Shown here in pieces: positions 7,132 through 14,580 of a stretch of DNA of 18,646 bases. This DNA comes from DASXTS01 sp036505275 (GTDB lineage: Bacteria; Actinomycetota; Actinomycetes; Mycobacteriales; Pseudonocardiaceae). A program made the position numbers and the translations under genes. The notes beneath the pieces are model-generated. The model ran no database searches and was not told the DNA's origin. It saw nothing but the letters and a program-made list of their open reading frames with translations. Positions within the stretch are counted from its first letter, which is position 1, and every line of letters starts with the position of its first letter. Where the stretch lies: positions 1-18,646 of the forward strand of contig DASXTS010000522.1 in the NCBI GenBank assembly GCA_036505275.1, given 5' to 3'.

Positions 7132-8424
7132 GTGCAGTTCGACCGCCGGACCGCCCTGTGGATCTGGGCGGCCGGACTGTCCGCCTACGTCGTCGCCGTC
7201 TTCCACCGCTTCTCCCTCGGCGTGGCCGGAGTGCAGGCCGTGGAGCGGTTCGGTCTGAGCGCCGCCGGGCTTGGCCTGTTCTCCGTGGTGCAGCTCGCGG
7301 TCTACTGCTCGATCCAGGTTCCGGTCGGGTTGCTGGTGGACCGCTTCGGCTACCGGCGGCTGCTGGTGGTCGGCGCGGTGCTGATGGCGGCCGGGCAGTG
7401 CGTCTTCGCCTTCGCCGGCGACCTGCCATCGGCGCTGGCCGCCAGGGTGCTGCTCGGGTTCGGCGACGGCCTCACCTTCATCAGCATGGTTCGGCTGGTC
7501 GCCGCATGGTTCCCGGCCCGGCGCAACCCGCTGCTGCTGCAGCTCACCGGGCTGGCCGGGCAGCTCGGCGCGATCGCATCGACGGTGCCTTTGATCTATG
7601 TGCTCAGCCACGCCGGCTGGCGCGCCACCTTCCTCGGTGTGGCCGGGCTCGGCCTGGTGGTGGCCACCGTGGTGGCGACCGCGGTGCGGGAGCGGCCGGT
7701 GCACGCCGCGGTCGCCGCCGCGCCGGCACAGAGCCTCGCCGAGGTGGTCCGCGGCCTGCGCGAAACCTGGGCGGAGCCGGGCACCAGGCTCGGCCTCTGG
7801 ACGCACTTCGTCACCCAGTTCCCGTCGATGGCCTTCGGGCTGCTCTGGGGCTACCCGTTCCTGGTCACCGCGCAGGGGCTGTCGCCGCAGGCGGCCGGCC
7901 TGCTGCTGACCGTGCTGACCATGTCGTTCATGTGTTTCGGCCCCGTGCTCGGGCACCTGGTGAGCCGCTTCCCACTGCGCCGCTCCCGGATGGTGATCGG
8001 CATCGTGGTCGCCACGGCGATCGCCTGGACCGCGGTGCTGGCCTGGCCGGGGCGGGCACCGTTCTGGCTGCTCCTCACGCTGGTCGTGGTGATGGGCGCC
8101 AACCTGCCCGGATCCATGATTGGCTTCGACTTCGCCCGCACGTTCAACACGCCGCGGCGGCTGGGCAGCGCGTCCGGCATCGTGAACATGGGCGGCTTCC
8201 TGGCGTCGCTGAGCACGGTCCTACTGATCGGGTTCGTGCTGAGCCTGTTCTCCGAGCCCGGCTCGGCCAACTACCCGCCGGAGGCGTTCACCTGGGCGTT
8301 TGCCGTGCAGTACCCGATCTGGGCGCTGGGCCTCACCCAGGTGCTGCGCCACCGCCGCCGAGCACGCCGCGCCTACGGTGGTGCGCCGGAGCGCGCCGCT
8401 GTGCCCAGCATGGCCGCCGCCTGA
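7132..8424 (+). CDS. Major facilitator superfamily permease
   Basis: The 430-aa product has about twelve hydrophobic spans. The loop 2-3 motif GLLVDRFGYRR is at 66-76, and RVLLGFGDGLTF at 105-116 is in the helix-4 region. A central cytoplasmic loop lies around 190-215 and a basic tail (RHRRRARRAYGG) follows the last helix. It is an inner-membrane secondary transporter of unknown substrate. It does not carry the MHS hallmarks of the transporter at 2369-3760, so the two are not close copies. The GTG at 7132 follows GGAGAGGAG (7112-7120). Its stop is 13 bases from that of the convergent dehydrogenase gene at 8438, with a shared hairpin. The neighbouring catabolic genes make an organic-acid or aromatic substrate plausible. 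Confidence 0.88.
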   Translation: MQFDRRTALWIWAAGLSAYVVAVFHRFSLGVAGVQAVERFGLSAAGLGLFSVVQLAVYCSIQVPVGLLVDRFGYRRLLVVGAVLMAAGQCVFAFAGDLPSALAARVLLGFGDGLTFISMVRLVAAWFPARRNPLLLQLTGLAGQLGAIASTVPLIYVLSHAGWRATFLGVAGLGLVVATVVATAVRERPVHAAVAAAPAQSLAEVVRGLRETWAEPGTRLGLWTHFVTQFPSMAFGLLWGYPFLVTAQGLSPQAAGLLLTVLTMSFMCFGPVLGHLVSRFPLRRSRMVIGIVVATAIAWTAVLAWPGRAPFWLLLTLVVVMGANLPGSMIGFDFARTFNTPRRLGSASGIVNMGGFLASLSTVLLIGFVLSLFSEPGSANYPPEAFTWAFAVQYPIWALGLTQVLRHRRRARRAYGGAPERAAVPSMAAA

Positions 8425-8454
8425 TCGCCGCCGGCCGCTACAGGCCGGTGGCGA
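8425..8454. terminator. Bidirectional hairpin overlapping a stop codon between convergent genes
   Basis: A 12-bp stem (8425-8436 with 8443-8454, one G-U pair in the plus-strand RNA) closes a 6-base loop. It begins immediately after the TGA of the MFS permease. The TAG of the opposing dehydrogenase gene (8438-8440) lies in the loop. The core ccggcc/ggccgg is perfect, and there is no T-run. Confidence 0.75.
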
Positions 8455-9496
8455 CGATCTGGCCGGTGCGCGCGGCCTCGACCACCGCGTCGGTGACCAG
8501 CAGCGTGTTGAGCCCGTCGCGGCCGCTGACGATGGGTTCGGCCGCGCCGCGGATGACGGCGGCGAAGTGCTCGATCTGGTTGGCCAGCGGGTCGGTGCGC
8601 TCGATGGGCTCGGAGTAGGCCTCGAACGGCTCCCACCAGGACCGCGCCCCGCGAAAGACCTTGACCCGCATGGTGGGCACCGACAGCGACCCGGCGGTGC
8701 CGGCGATGTGGTAGCAGTCCTCGTCGCCGTACGTGGAATAGCTCTTGTTCTCCTGCGAGGTCTGCTCCCAGCTGCGGGCCGAGCCGGCCGTGTCGGACAG
8801 CAGGAACGTGCCGAGCGCGCCGCCGGCGAACCGGAAGATCATCGCCGCGGTGTCCTCGACCTGGAAACCGCGGGTCGCATTCGAGGTGACGGCCTGCACG
8901 CTCACGATGTCGCCGACCAGCGACAGCAGGTTGTTCACCTCATGGGTCAGGTTCAGCAGGATCGGGCCGCCGCCGGGCTGGCGCCGCCAGCCGCCGCCGG
9001 CGTCGAAGTAGTCGTCGGGCTTGTAGAACAGCGCGGTGCCGACCACCGCGACGATCGGCCCGAGCAGGCCGCTGCGGATGATCTCGCGGGCCTTGGTCAT
9101 GATCGGGCTGTGCTGCCGGTGGTGGCCGGTGAGCAGCGGCACCTTCGCCGCCTCGGCGGCCTCGACCAGCCGGGTGGCGCCCTCGACGGTGTCCCCGATG
9201 GGCTTCTCCACCAGCACCGGTACGCCGGCGTCGAGGCACTCCAGGCCGCCGACGACGTGCAGCTGGTTGGGTGTGGCCAGGATCACCCCGTCCGGCCGGT
9301 CGGTGGCGAACAGCTCCTTCAGCGACGGGTACGCCCGGACGCCAGCCTCGGCGGCCATTTCCTCGGCGGACGGCGCCGGGTCCACGATGGCCGCCAGCTC
9401 CGCCGACGAGCTGCGCTGCACCTCCTCGATGTGCCGGCGGCCGATCAACCCGGCGCCTGCGACGGCGATCCGGACGGGGCGGGCAGCGGCGCTCAC
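8438..9496 (-). CDS. Gfo/Idh/MocA-family NAD(P)-dependent oxidoreductase
   Basis: This 352-aa protein has an N-terminal Rossmann fold with AVAGAGLIGRRHIEEV (GAGLIG at 14-19), the VLVEKP motif (Glu97-Lys98-Pro99), and the LLTGHHRQHSP strand leading into the C-terminal domain. The GGGPILLNLTHEVN segment places the likely catalytic His at 185. The family oxidises or reduces sugars, inositols, hydroaromatic alcohols and related compounds. LigC, which oxidises the ring-cleavage product of protocatechuate 4,5-dioxygenase, is a member (established knowledge). Start GTG 9494-9496 overlaps the aroQ stop as GTGA. It is the last gene of the cluster. Candidate roles are oxidation of a quinate/shikimate-like alcohol or a LigC-like step; the sequence does not decide between them. 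Confidence 0.92.
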   Translation of the reverse strand: MSAAARPVRIAVAGAGLIGRRHIEEVQRSSSAELAAIVDPAPSAEEMAAEAGVRAYPSLKELFATDRPDGVILATPNQLHVVGGLECLDAGVPVLVEKPIGDTVEGATRLVEAAEAAKVPLLTGHHRQHSPIMTKAREIIRSGLLGPIVAVVGTALFYKPDDYFDAGGGWRRQPGGGPILLNLTHEVNNLLSLVGDIVSVQAVTSNATRGFQVEDTAAMIFRFAGGALGTFLLSDTAGSARSWEQTSQENKSYSTYGDEDCYHIAGTAGSLSVPTMRVKVFRGARSWWEPFEAYSEPIERTDPLANQIEHFAAVIRGAAEPIVSGRDGLNTLLVTDAVVEAARTGQIVATGL

Positions 9497-9948
9497 GCCT
9501 GCTGGGACAGCGCGTGCAGCCCGTTGATGGCCAGCACGTAGCCGTGCACGCCGAAGCCGACGATGATCCCCCGCGCCACCGGTGAGATGAACGAGTGGTG
9601 CCGGAACTCCTCCCGCTTGTGGACGTTGGAGATGTGCGTCTCGATCACCGGCAGGCTGGCGCCCTCGATCGCGTCGTGCAGCGCGACGGAGGTGTGGGTG
9701 AACGCGCCGGGGTTGAACACCGCTCCGATGCAGGCGCCGGCCTTGACCTCGGCGCCGGCCTCATGGATCCAGTCGATGAGCTGGCCCTCGTGGTTGGACT
9801 GGCGGAAGGTCACCTCGAGGCCGAGCTTGCCGGCCTCCTGCCGGCAGAGCTCCTCCACGTCGGCCAGCGTCGTGCTGCCGTACACCTCGGGCTTGCGGGT
9901 GCCGAGCAGGTTGAGGTTGGGACCGTTCAGCACCAGGATGCTGGTCAC
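9493..9948 (-). CDS. aroQ: Type II 3-dehydroquinate dehydratase
   Basis: The 151-aa product matches dodecameric type II dehydroquinases in length and throughout its motifs: LNGPNLNLLGTRKPEVYG (Asn11, Arg18 and catalytic Tyr23), VFNPGAFTHTS (Asn79, His85), ETHISNVHKREEFRHHS (His105, Arg116) and GFGVHGY. It interconverts 3-dehydroquinate and 3-dehydroshikimate in the cytosol. The start GTG 9946-9948 overlaps the upstream dehydrogenase stop (GTGA) and follows GGAGGAACGG. No other biosynthetic aro gene is present. The gene sits among catabolic enzymes, so a role in quinate/hydroaromatic breakdown (as QuiB/QutE-type enzymes) is more likely than aromatic amino-acid synthesis. That functional choice is inference; the enzyme identity is firm. 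Confidence 0.97.
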   Translation of the reverse strand: MTSILVLNGPNLNLLGTRKPEVYGSTTLADVEELCRQEAGKLGLEVTFRQSNHEGQLIDWIHEAGAEVKAGACIGAVFNPGAFTHTSVALHDAIEGASLPVIETHISNVHKREEFRHHSFISPVARGIIVGFGVHGYVLAINGLHALSQQA

Positions 9949-10937
9949 CCGTTCCTCCAGTTGGAGAAGTCGATCCAGGTCTTGCCGGGCACCTCGCGGA
10001 CCGAGGCCAGCGCGGCGGCCGCCTCGTCGGCCGGGAAGCCGGCCTGCACGCTCTGCTCCGGGGCCAGCGAGCCGTCGGTGACCGCCGCCATGGTGGCGGC
10101 GAAGTCCTGCGGGTGGTCGTAGATGTGCTGGCCGACGATGGTCATCTTGCGGTTCACCAGGTCCATTGACGAGAACTGCAGGGGCGCCGGGTGCATCCCG
10201 ATCATGATGAGCTTGCCGAAGTTGGCCACCGAGTCAAATGCGGTCTGCCAGACCTGGGGCACGCCGGCCGTCTCGAACACGAACGGGTAGCGGTCGCCAT
10301 CGTGCTCCTCGGCCCGCTTCGCGCCGAACTTCAGGGCGAGCTCCAGCCGCCCCTCGTGCGGCTCGGTGACGTACGGCTGGGCGCCGCGGGCCAGCAGCGA
10401 CTGGCAGACCAGCTGGCCCTGGGAGCCAGCGCCGATCACCAGGCAGTCCGAGCCCGGTGGCGCGCCGGCCCGGCGCACCGCGGTGTCCGCGACGCACAGC
10501 GGCTCGAAGCAGGCCAGCGCGACGTCGGACCAGGAGTCCGGGATGGCCCAGGTGTACTCGGCCGGCGCCGCCACCCGCTGGGCCATGATGCCCGGGGTGT
10601 TGATCGCGAGCACCACCCGGTTCAGGCAGGCCGAGGTGTGCCCGGCGCGGCACTCGGCGCAGGTGCCGTCGGCGTAGTTGGGCTCGATGATCACCCGTTC
10701 GCCGACCTGGCGGTCGGTGACCTCGGAGCCGACGGCCACCACGTCGCCGCCGCCCTCGTGGCCGAACACCCATGGCATCCGCGGCACCTCGCGCTTGCCG
10801 TCGAACACCGACAGGTCCGAGCCGCACAGGCCGACGCCGCGGACCTGGATCACCACGTCCAGCGGCCCGCACTCCGGCTCCGGCCAGTCGTCGACGATCT
10901 CCACCTGGCCTGGCGCGACCAGAGTCACTGCCTTCAT
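9945..10937 (-). CDS. Zinc-type medium-chain alcohol dehydrogenase
   Basis: The 330-aa product is a medium-chain dehydrogenase/reductase of the sorbitol/threonine dehydrogenase kind. Catalytic zinc ligands are Cys38 (GLCGSD), His60-Glu61 (GHEGGG) and probably Glu145 (CFEPLC). The structural-zinc lobe reads NYADGTCAECRAGHTSAC: Cys93, Cys96 and Cys104 are present, but the first usual Cys is Asp90. The cofactor fold has GAGSQG (169-174), and Glu192 at the end of the second strand favours NAD. ATG 10935-10937 overlaps the preceding stop as ATGA and follows AGGAGG. It probably oxidises a secondary alcohol in the same pathway as AroQ; a quinate/shikimate-like polyol is one candidate. The longer frame to 11702 is a shadow of the neighbouring gene. 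Confidence 0.92.
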   Translation of the reverse strand: MKAVTLVAPGQVEIVDDWPEPECGPLDVVIQVRGVGLCGSDLSVFDGKREVPRMPWVFGHEGGGDVVAVGSEVTDRQVGERVIIEPNYADGTCAECRAGHTSACLNRVVLAINTPGIMAQRVAAPAEYTWAIPDSWSDVALACFEPLCVADTAVRRAGAPPGSDCLVIGAGSQGQLVCQSLLARGAQPYVTEPHEGRLELALKFGAKRAEEHDGDRYPFVFETAGVPQVWQTAFDSVANFGKLIMIGMHPAPLQFSSMDLVNRKMTIVGQHIYDHPQDFAATMAAVTDGSLAPEQSVQAGFPADEAAAALASVREVPGKTWIDFSNWRNG

Positions 10938-11869
10938 TGTCGAGCCTCCTGCCGGTCGGACGAGTCGGGCGGGCCGGGCGGGCCCGGTTCTCTGGACGGG
11001 GCGTCGAGCAGCCGGGCGGCCGCGTCGCGCGCCCTGCGGAGGAACGCCGGGATGCCCAGCCGGGCGGAAAGCTGCAGGTTCGGCGCCTCGATCGCGACCG
11101 TCAGGTCGGGCGGCACCGCGGCGATGATCTCCCGCAGCGGCAGCTCGCCCTCGCCGGGCAGCATGCGCGCCACCCTGGCCTCCAGCTGCGCGTCGTCGAC
11201 GTCGGCCGGCTGGCCGCGGGGCAGCCGGTGGTGCCGCGGCAGCCCGGACGGCTCGGTCAGCATCCCGTCGCAGAGCTGGAAGTAGCCGAGCAGCCGCGGG
11301 TCGAGCCGGCGCAGGTCGGCCGGGGTGTCGCCGCAGCGTTGCAGGTGCAGCGGGTCGACGATGATGCCCGCGGCGGAGCCGTCGATCACGGTGACCGCGT
11401 CGGCCAGGCTTTTCAGCCCGCTGTAGACCATCGGCTCGATGCACGGCCGCAGCCCGAATGGCGCCGCCTCTTCGGCGATCGCCGCGATGGTGTCCGCGGC
11501 TCGCCGGTGGTCGGGGTCGAAGTCGATGACGTTGACGAACCGGGCGCCGAGCTCGGCGCCGGTCTCGAACAGCCCGCGCAGGTCGGCGGCCCTGGTCTCG
11601 GGGGACAGCCGGATGATCTCCACGTCGGCCACCCGCACCCCGGTGTCGTCCATCCGGCGCAACGTCTCGCGCAGCATGGGCGAGCCGACGGCCATCGGCC
11701 ACGGTTCCTCTGTCGGGCTGGCCACCGCGGCCCGCAGGCCGACCGCCTCGAACCCGGCCCGGCCGGCCAGCACGACCAGGTCGGGGGGCGCGACGTCCAG
11801 CAGCGTCAGGTGCCCGAGCCCGACGGGCCGCCGTCGCTGCCCGGTCGGTTCATCCCGTCCAGCCGTCAT
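10934..11869 (-). CDS. Sugar-phosphate isomerase/epimerase-like TIM-barrel enzyme (copy 2)
   Basis: This 311-aa protein is a xylose-isomerase-like TIM barrel. Probable metal ligands are Glu145 (CIEPMVYSG), Asp172 (IIVDPLH), Gln198 (YFQLCDG) and Glu261 (AIEAP), with the loop PRHHRLPRGQ at 211-220. It shares the spacing of E-x-M-x-Y-S-G, V-D-x-x-H, Q-L-C-D and H-H-R-L-P with the gene at 3953-4783, so the two are paralogues. A proline-rich tail of about 20 residues (290-311) is unusual. It overlaps both neighbours by ATGA junctions and has a strong GGAGGTGA ribosome site. Next to aroQ, a 3-dehydroshikimate dehydratase role is attractive. However, the Gln ligand is more like hydroxypyruvate isomerase than AsbF/QuiC, so the reaction remains open. 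Confidence 0.85.
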   Translation of the reverse strand: MTAGRDEPTGQRRRPVGLGHLTLLDVAPPDLVVLAGRAGFEAVGLRAAVASPTEEPWPMAVGSPMLRETLRRMDDTGVRVADVEIIRLSPETRAADLRGLFETGAELGARFVNVIDFDPDHRRAADTIAAIAEEAAPFGLRPCIEPMVYSGLKSLADAVTVIDGSAAGIIVDPLHLQRCGDTPADLRRLDPRLLGYFQLCDGMLTEPSGLPRHHRLPRGQPADVDDAQLEARVARMLPGEGELPLREIIAAVPPDLTVAIEAPNLQLSARLGIPAFLRRARDAAARLLDAPSREPGPPGPPDSSDRQEARQ

Positions 11870-12963
11870 CGGCTCACCTCCTCGGTCGCTTCCCGCACCG
11901 TCCGCCAGACGAACACGCCGTCCGGCTCGCGCACCCGCTGGGCGGCGCCGCGCACCTCGTGGTACGCCAGGTAAGCCAGGATCTCGGCCATCGCGAAGTG
12001 CCGCTGCGAGCCGGTGAGTTCGCCACGGAACATCTCCGCCGTCAGCTCGGTCACCGTCCGGCCGCGGGCTGAATCACCGGCCCCGTTCTTGTCGGCGCTG
12101 ATCAGCGCCAGTACCTGCGCCAACCGGCGACGCTTGCCGCGGTCGATGGCCTCGGCTCGGCGTGCGCCGTTGTGGAACGGCTCGCCGTGCCCCGGCAGCA
12201 CAAGGTCCGGCTCCAGCGCCCGCACGGTCTGCAGCGACCGCAGGTAGGAGCCCATCGGGTCGTGCTCGAAGCCGCGCTCGAACGTGACCGGCGGGGACAC
12301 CCCTTCGAGCAGGTGGTCGCCGGAGCACAGCAGCCGGTCCTGGGCCGCCCACAGGCAGATGTGTCCCGGCGAATGCCCCGGCGTGTGCAGCACCGACCAG
12401 GTGCGATCGCCGGCTCGGAACGACTCGCCGCCGTGTAGCCGGGTGGTCGGCCGGCCGATGGACGGCATCACCGGCATCCACTCCAGCAGAACCTCGGACG
12501 CCTCGGTGAGCTGCCCGCCGTACAGCCCGTGGTCGGCCAGCATCAGGGCACGCCGGTCGACGGACTCGTCCGGCTCGGCGTACTTCGCCAGGTCGCGGTC
12601 GGTCTCGGCATGCATCCAGAGCTCCGCGCCGGCATGCCGGACGACCTCGCCGGCCAGCCCGAAGTGGTCGATGTGCGCATGCGTGATGACCAGCCTAGCC
12701 AGCCGGTCGAACCCGCTGCCGCACGCGGCCAGCGCGGCCGCCAGCGGTTCGGTGCCGTCCTGCGATGTCAGGGCGGTCCCGTTCGCGGCTGGCGCGCAGA
12801 TCGCGATGCCGCAGTCGACCAGGGTGTCGCCGTCGTCGTCAGCGAGCAGGTAGGCGCTCATGCTGGGGATGTCGTGGATGCCGAGCGGCAGCACGAGCCG
12901 GTACACGCCCGGCACCACCTCCGCGACCTCGGCGACCGCTGGCACCAGACGAACGTCACCCAT
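11866..12963 (-). CDS. Metallo-beta-lactamase-fold hydrolase
   Basis: The 365-aa product has the full binuclear-metal motif set: THAHIDH (His95, His97, Asp99, His100), HTPGHSPGH (His197 as ligand), SGDH (Asp216) and LPGHGEP (His259). A C-terminal helical region (265-365) of the winged-helix type seen in glyoxalase II/LACTB2-like proteins follows. Such enzymes hydrolyse thioesters, lactones or phosphoesters. In this cluster, opening a lactone or pyrone intermediate or hydrolysing a CoA thioester is possible, but not shown. The start ATG 12961-12963 was chosen because the product then begins in family style; its ribosome site is weak. A GTG three codons upstream and a longer frame to 13041 are alternatives. 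It overlaps the next gene by ATGA and follows a hairpin at 13045-13082. Confidence 0.88.
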   Translation of the reverse strand: MGDVRLVPAVAEVAEVVPGVYRLVLPLGIHDIPSMSAYLLADDDGDTLVDCGIAICAPAANGTALTSQDGTEPLAAALAACGSGFDRLARLVITHAHIDHFGLAGEVVRHAGAELWMHAETDRDLAKYAEPDESVDRRALMLADHGLYGGQLTEASEVLLEWMPVMPSIGRPTTRLHGGESFRAGDRTWSVLHTPGHSPGHICLWAAQDRLLCSGDHLLEGVSPPVTFERGFEHDPMGSYLRSLQTVRALEPDLVLPGHGEPFHNGARRAEAIDRGKRRRLAQVLALISADKNGAGDSARGRTVTELTAEMFRGELTGSQRHFAMAEILAYLAYHEVRGAAQRVREPDGVFVWRTVREATEEVSR

Positions 12964-13044
12964 TCCCGACACGTTGGCAACCACACCTTCCGCCCAGCGG
13001 ATGCCGGCGCAGCGCGCCGTGGGCCAGCTATCGATGCACAAGGA

Positions 13045-13082
13045 CAGCGCCGCGAGGCGCCCTGTGAGCGCTCGCGGCGCTG
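13045..13082 (-). terminator. Hairpin after the 90-aa gene
   Basis: A perfect 12-bp stem (cagcgccgcgag at 13045-13056 pairing with 13071-13082) has a 14-base loop. It starts 23 bases past the stop at 13106 and lies about 80 bases before the hydrolase start. It may terminate, or only attenuate, the ligAB transcript before the five downstream genes. The 142-bp gap containing it is the only long gap in the cluster; no convincing promoter was seen in the rest of it. Confidence 0.65.
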
Positions 13083-13105
13083 CCAGCGATCCGCGGGAAA
13101 GGGTC

Positions 13106-13378
13106 TCAGCTCTTGAGCTGCTCCTTGATGGCGCCGAGGAACACCTGGGACATCTCCCGGACGAAGTCGGCGTGCGTGGTGGCCAGCGCGGTCACCCACT
13201 CGGTGCCCACCCCGCTGGCGGCCTTCTCCTCCAGCTTGAGCATGCTCTCGAGCACTCGCTCGTAGGCTTCCAGCCAGGTCAGCCCGTTCTTCTTGGACAG
13301 TTCGATCATCCGGTCGCTGAGCTCGCGAACCCGCTTGCTCGCCTCGTCGATGTCCGGTGTGAAACCCGCTCTGGTCAT
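13106..13378 (-). CDS. Small helical protein, possibly phasin-like (90 aa)
   Basis: The 90-aa product is acidic/basic alternating and almost certainly all-helical, with no signal peptide or membrane span. Its C-terminal half (GTEWVTALATTHADFVREM, then SQVFLGAIKEQLKS) resembles the amphipathic A-x-x-x-x-x-F-x-R-E pattern of phasins, which coat polyhydroxyalkanoate granules. This similarity is by eye only. It overlaps ligB by an ATGA junction, with GGGAGCAG as ribosome site, so it is made together with the ring-cleaving dioxygenase. Alternatives are an accessory or stabilising subunit of that dioxygenase. The longer frame to 13435 lies inside ligB and is rejected. Confidence 0.7.
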   Translation of the reverse strand: MTRAGFTPDIDEASKRVRELSDRMIELSKKNGLTWLEAYERVLESMLKLEEKAASGVGTEWVTALATTHADFVREMSQVFLGAIKEQLKS

Positions 13379-14217
13379 CGTCTGCTCCCGTCCGACATCG
13401 TCTCGTAGTGCACCACCGCCATGCCGGTGATCCACGGGTAGATCGGCTCGTAGGCCAGGGTCCGGGCCGGTGTCGGCGCCACCGCGCCGGCGATCGCCAG
13501 CCAGCTGCGCATCTCGTGGTTGCCGTTGCCGGCCAGCTCGATCTCGCTGTCCGGCATGTCCAGCACGTCGTCGAGCTGGCCGCTGGACAGCCGATCGAGG
13601 AACCAGCGGTCGAACTCCTCGTCGATGTCGCCGACCCGCGGGGTGCCGATCCAGTGCGACAGCCCGCCGGCGCCCACCAGGGCGACCCGCTCCAGCCCGT
13701 CATAGGAGCGGATCGCGTCGCCGAGGGCCTTGCCGAACTCGTAGGCGCGCCGCACCGGCATCAGCGGCGGCACCGCGCAGTTCTGCACGATCGGCACCAG
13801 CGGCAGCTTCATGTCGTGGTCGAGCTCGTAGTACACGGTCACGACCCCGTGGTCGAGCTCGAGCAGGTGCGAGAACGCCGGGTCGAAGCCGGCGTTCAGG
13901 GTGTACTCGGTGATGTGGTTGGCCAGGCCGGGATGGCCGGGGATCCACACCTTGTCGATCGGCAGCCACTCCTCCGTCGGCCCCCAGTTCTTCTCGCCGA
14001 GACCCACGCAGATCTGCGGGAAGTTCTCCAGGAAGAAGTTGGTGAAGTGCTCGTTGGCCAGCACGACACAGGCCTGCACGCCGCGCTCCTGGGCCAGCCC
14101 GCGGATGCGGTCCAGCGCACCGAAGAAGTTGTTGCGCTGCTCCTCCGGCGCGGACATCCGGGCCGACGACATCATCGGCGCGTGCGAGGAACAGTAGGCG
14201 AGAACTATCTCTGCCAC
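13375..14217 (-). CDS. ligB: Extradiol ring-cleavage dioxygenase, LigB-type catalytic beta subunit
   Basis: The 280-aa product is a class III (LigB-fold) extradiol dioxygenase. Iron ligands by position are His12 (SSHAPMM), His57 (ANEHFTNF) and Glu235 (NHEMRSWL). The catalytic base is His188 (GAGGLSHWIG), and a second conserved His123 lies in LDHGVVT. These correspond closely to His12, His61, Glu242 and His195 of protocatechuate 4,5-dioxygenase LigB (known structure). The enzyme opens a catechol-type ring next to the hydroxyls using Fe(II) and O2. The start GTG 14215-14217 follows AGGAGGGG and overlaps the ligA end by 13 bases. Protocatechuate, gallate or another dihydroxybenzoate is the likely substrate. 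The motif match is clear for the family but not for the exact ring. Confidence 0.9.
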   Translation of the reverse strand: MAEIVLAYCSSHAPMMSSARMSAPEEQRNNFFGALDRIRGLAQERGVQACVVLANEHFTNFFLENFPQICVGLGEKNWGPTEEWLPIDKVWIPGHPGLANHITEYTLNAGFDPAFSHLLELDHGVVTVYYELDHDMKLPLVPIVQNCAVPPLMPVRRAYEFGKALGDAIRSYDGLERVALVGAGGLSHWIGTPRVGDIDEEFDRWFLDRLSSGQLDDVLDMPDSEIELAGNGNHEMRSWLAIAGAVAPTPARTLAYEPIYPWITGMAVVHYETMSDGSRR

Positions 14218-14495
14218 CGGCCCCTCCTATCCTCCTGCGTGCCGAACGGTTCCAGGATCTTGCGGTATTCGTCACGGGCGAAGCCGGCCGCCCGGGCGAA
14301 GCGGTTGATCAGCACCGGGTGCACGCCGAGCTGGTACAACGCGGCGACGTCCCGGTTCTCGAATGCCTTGCGCTCCTCGTCGGTCAGCTCGTAGCCCGAC
14401 GCGTCGAAGGACTCGCGTCCCCCACCGGCCGTGCTGACGACCTCGCCGGCGCGTACCCAGTCGTATACGCACCGGTGCAGCTGATACAGGCTCAT
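14205..14495 (-). CDS. ligA: Extradiol dioxygenase LigA-type alpha subunit
   Basis: The 96-aa product contains the LigA helical core: LTDEERKAFENRDVAALYQLGVHP at about 37-60 (split here only by reading), then INRFARAAGFARDEYRKIL. LigA subunits cap the LigB active site and help select substrate. It is shorter than the 139-aa Sphingobium LigA, lacking much of the C-terminal tail. The start ATG 14493-14495 has TTGGAG nine bases upstream; the frame to 14693 would cross the divergent control region and is rejected. It is the first gene of the minus-strand cluster and is divergent from the amidohydrolase at 14681. Expression is probably controlled from the 185-bp spacer. Confidence 0.85.
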   Translation of the reverse strand: MSLYQLHRCVYDWVRAGEVVSTAGGGRESFDASGYELTDEERKAFENRDVAALYQLGVHPVLINRFARAAGFARDEYRKILEPFGTQEDRRGRWQR

Positions 14496-14543
14496 CGGCG
14501 TCACTCCAACCGGCTCCCGGCATAACAGCCTGGTGAAGTCGAT

Positions 14544-14558
14544 CTTCCAGTCAGGAAG
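14544..14558. promoter_or_regulatory. Palindrome CTTCC-AGTCA-GGAAG in the ligA leader
   Basis: A perfect inverted repeat with 5-base arms and a 5-base centre lies about 50 bases upstream of the ligA start, downstream of the candidate promoter. It could be a repressor site. No regulator gene is present in the window to pair with it. Confidence 0.35.
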
Positions 14559-14580
14559 TCTGCCACCGGCGCGAGGTCGC

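Noticed and set aside
5194..7956. Minus-strand open frame of 920 codons
   Set aside because: It crosses the FAD gene, the divergent spacer and the opposing MFS permease. Its composition is low-complexity Arg/Gly/Ala, so it is a shadow of real genes.
10191..11285. Plus-strand open frame of 364 codons over the zinc dehydrogenase
   Set aside because: It is antisense to a gene with intact zinc and cofactor motifs, and its translation is His/Arg/Gly-rich without a fold pattern.
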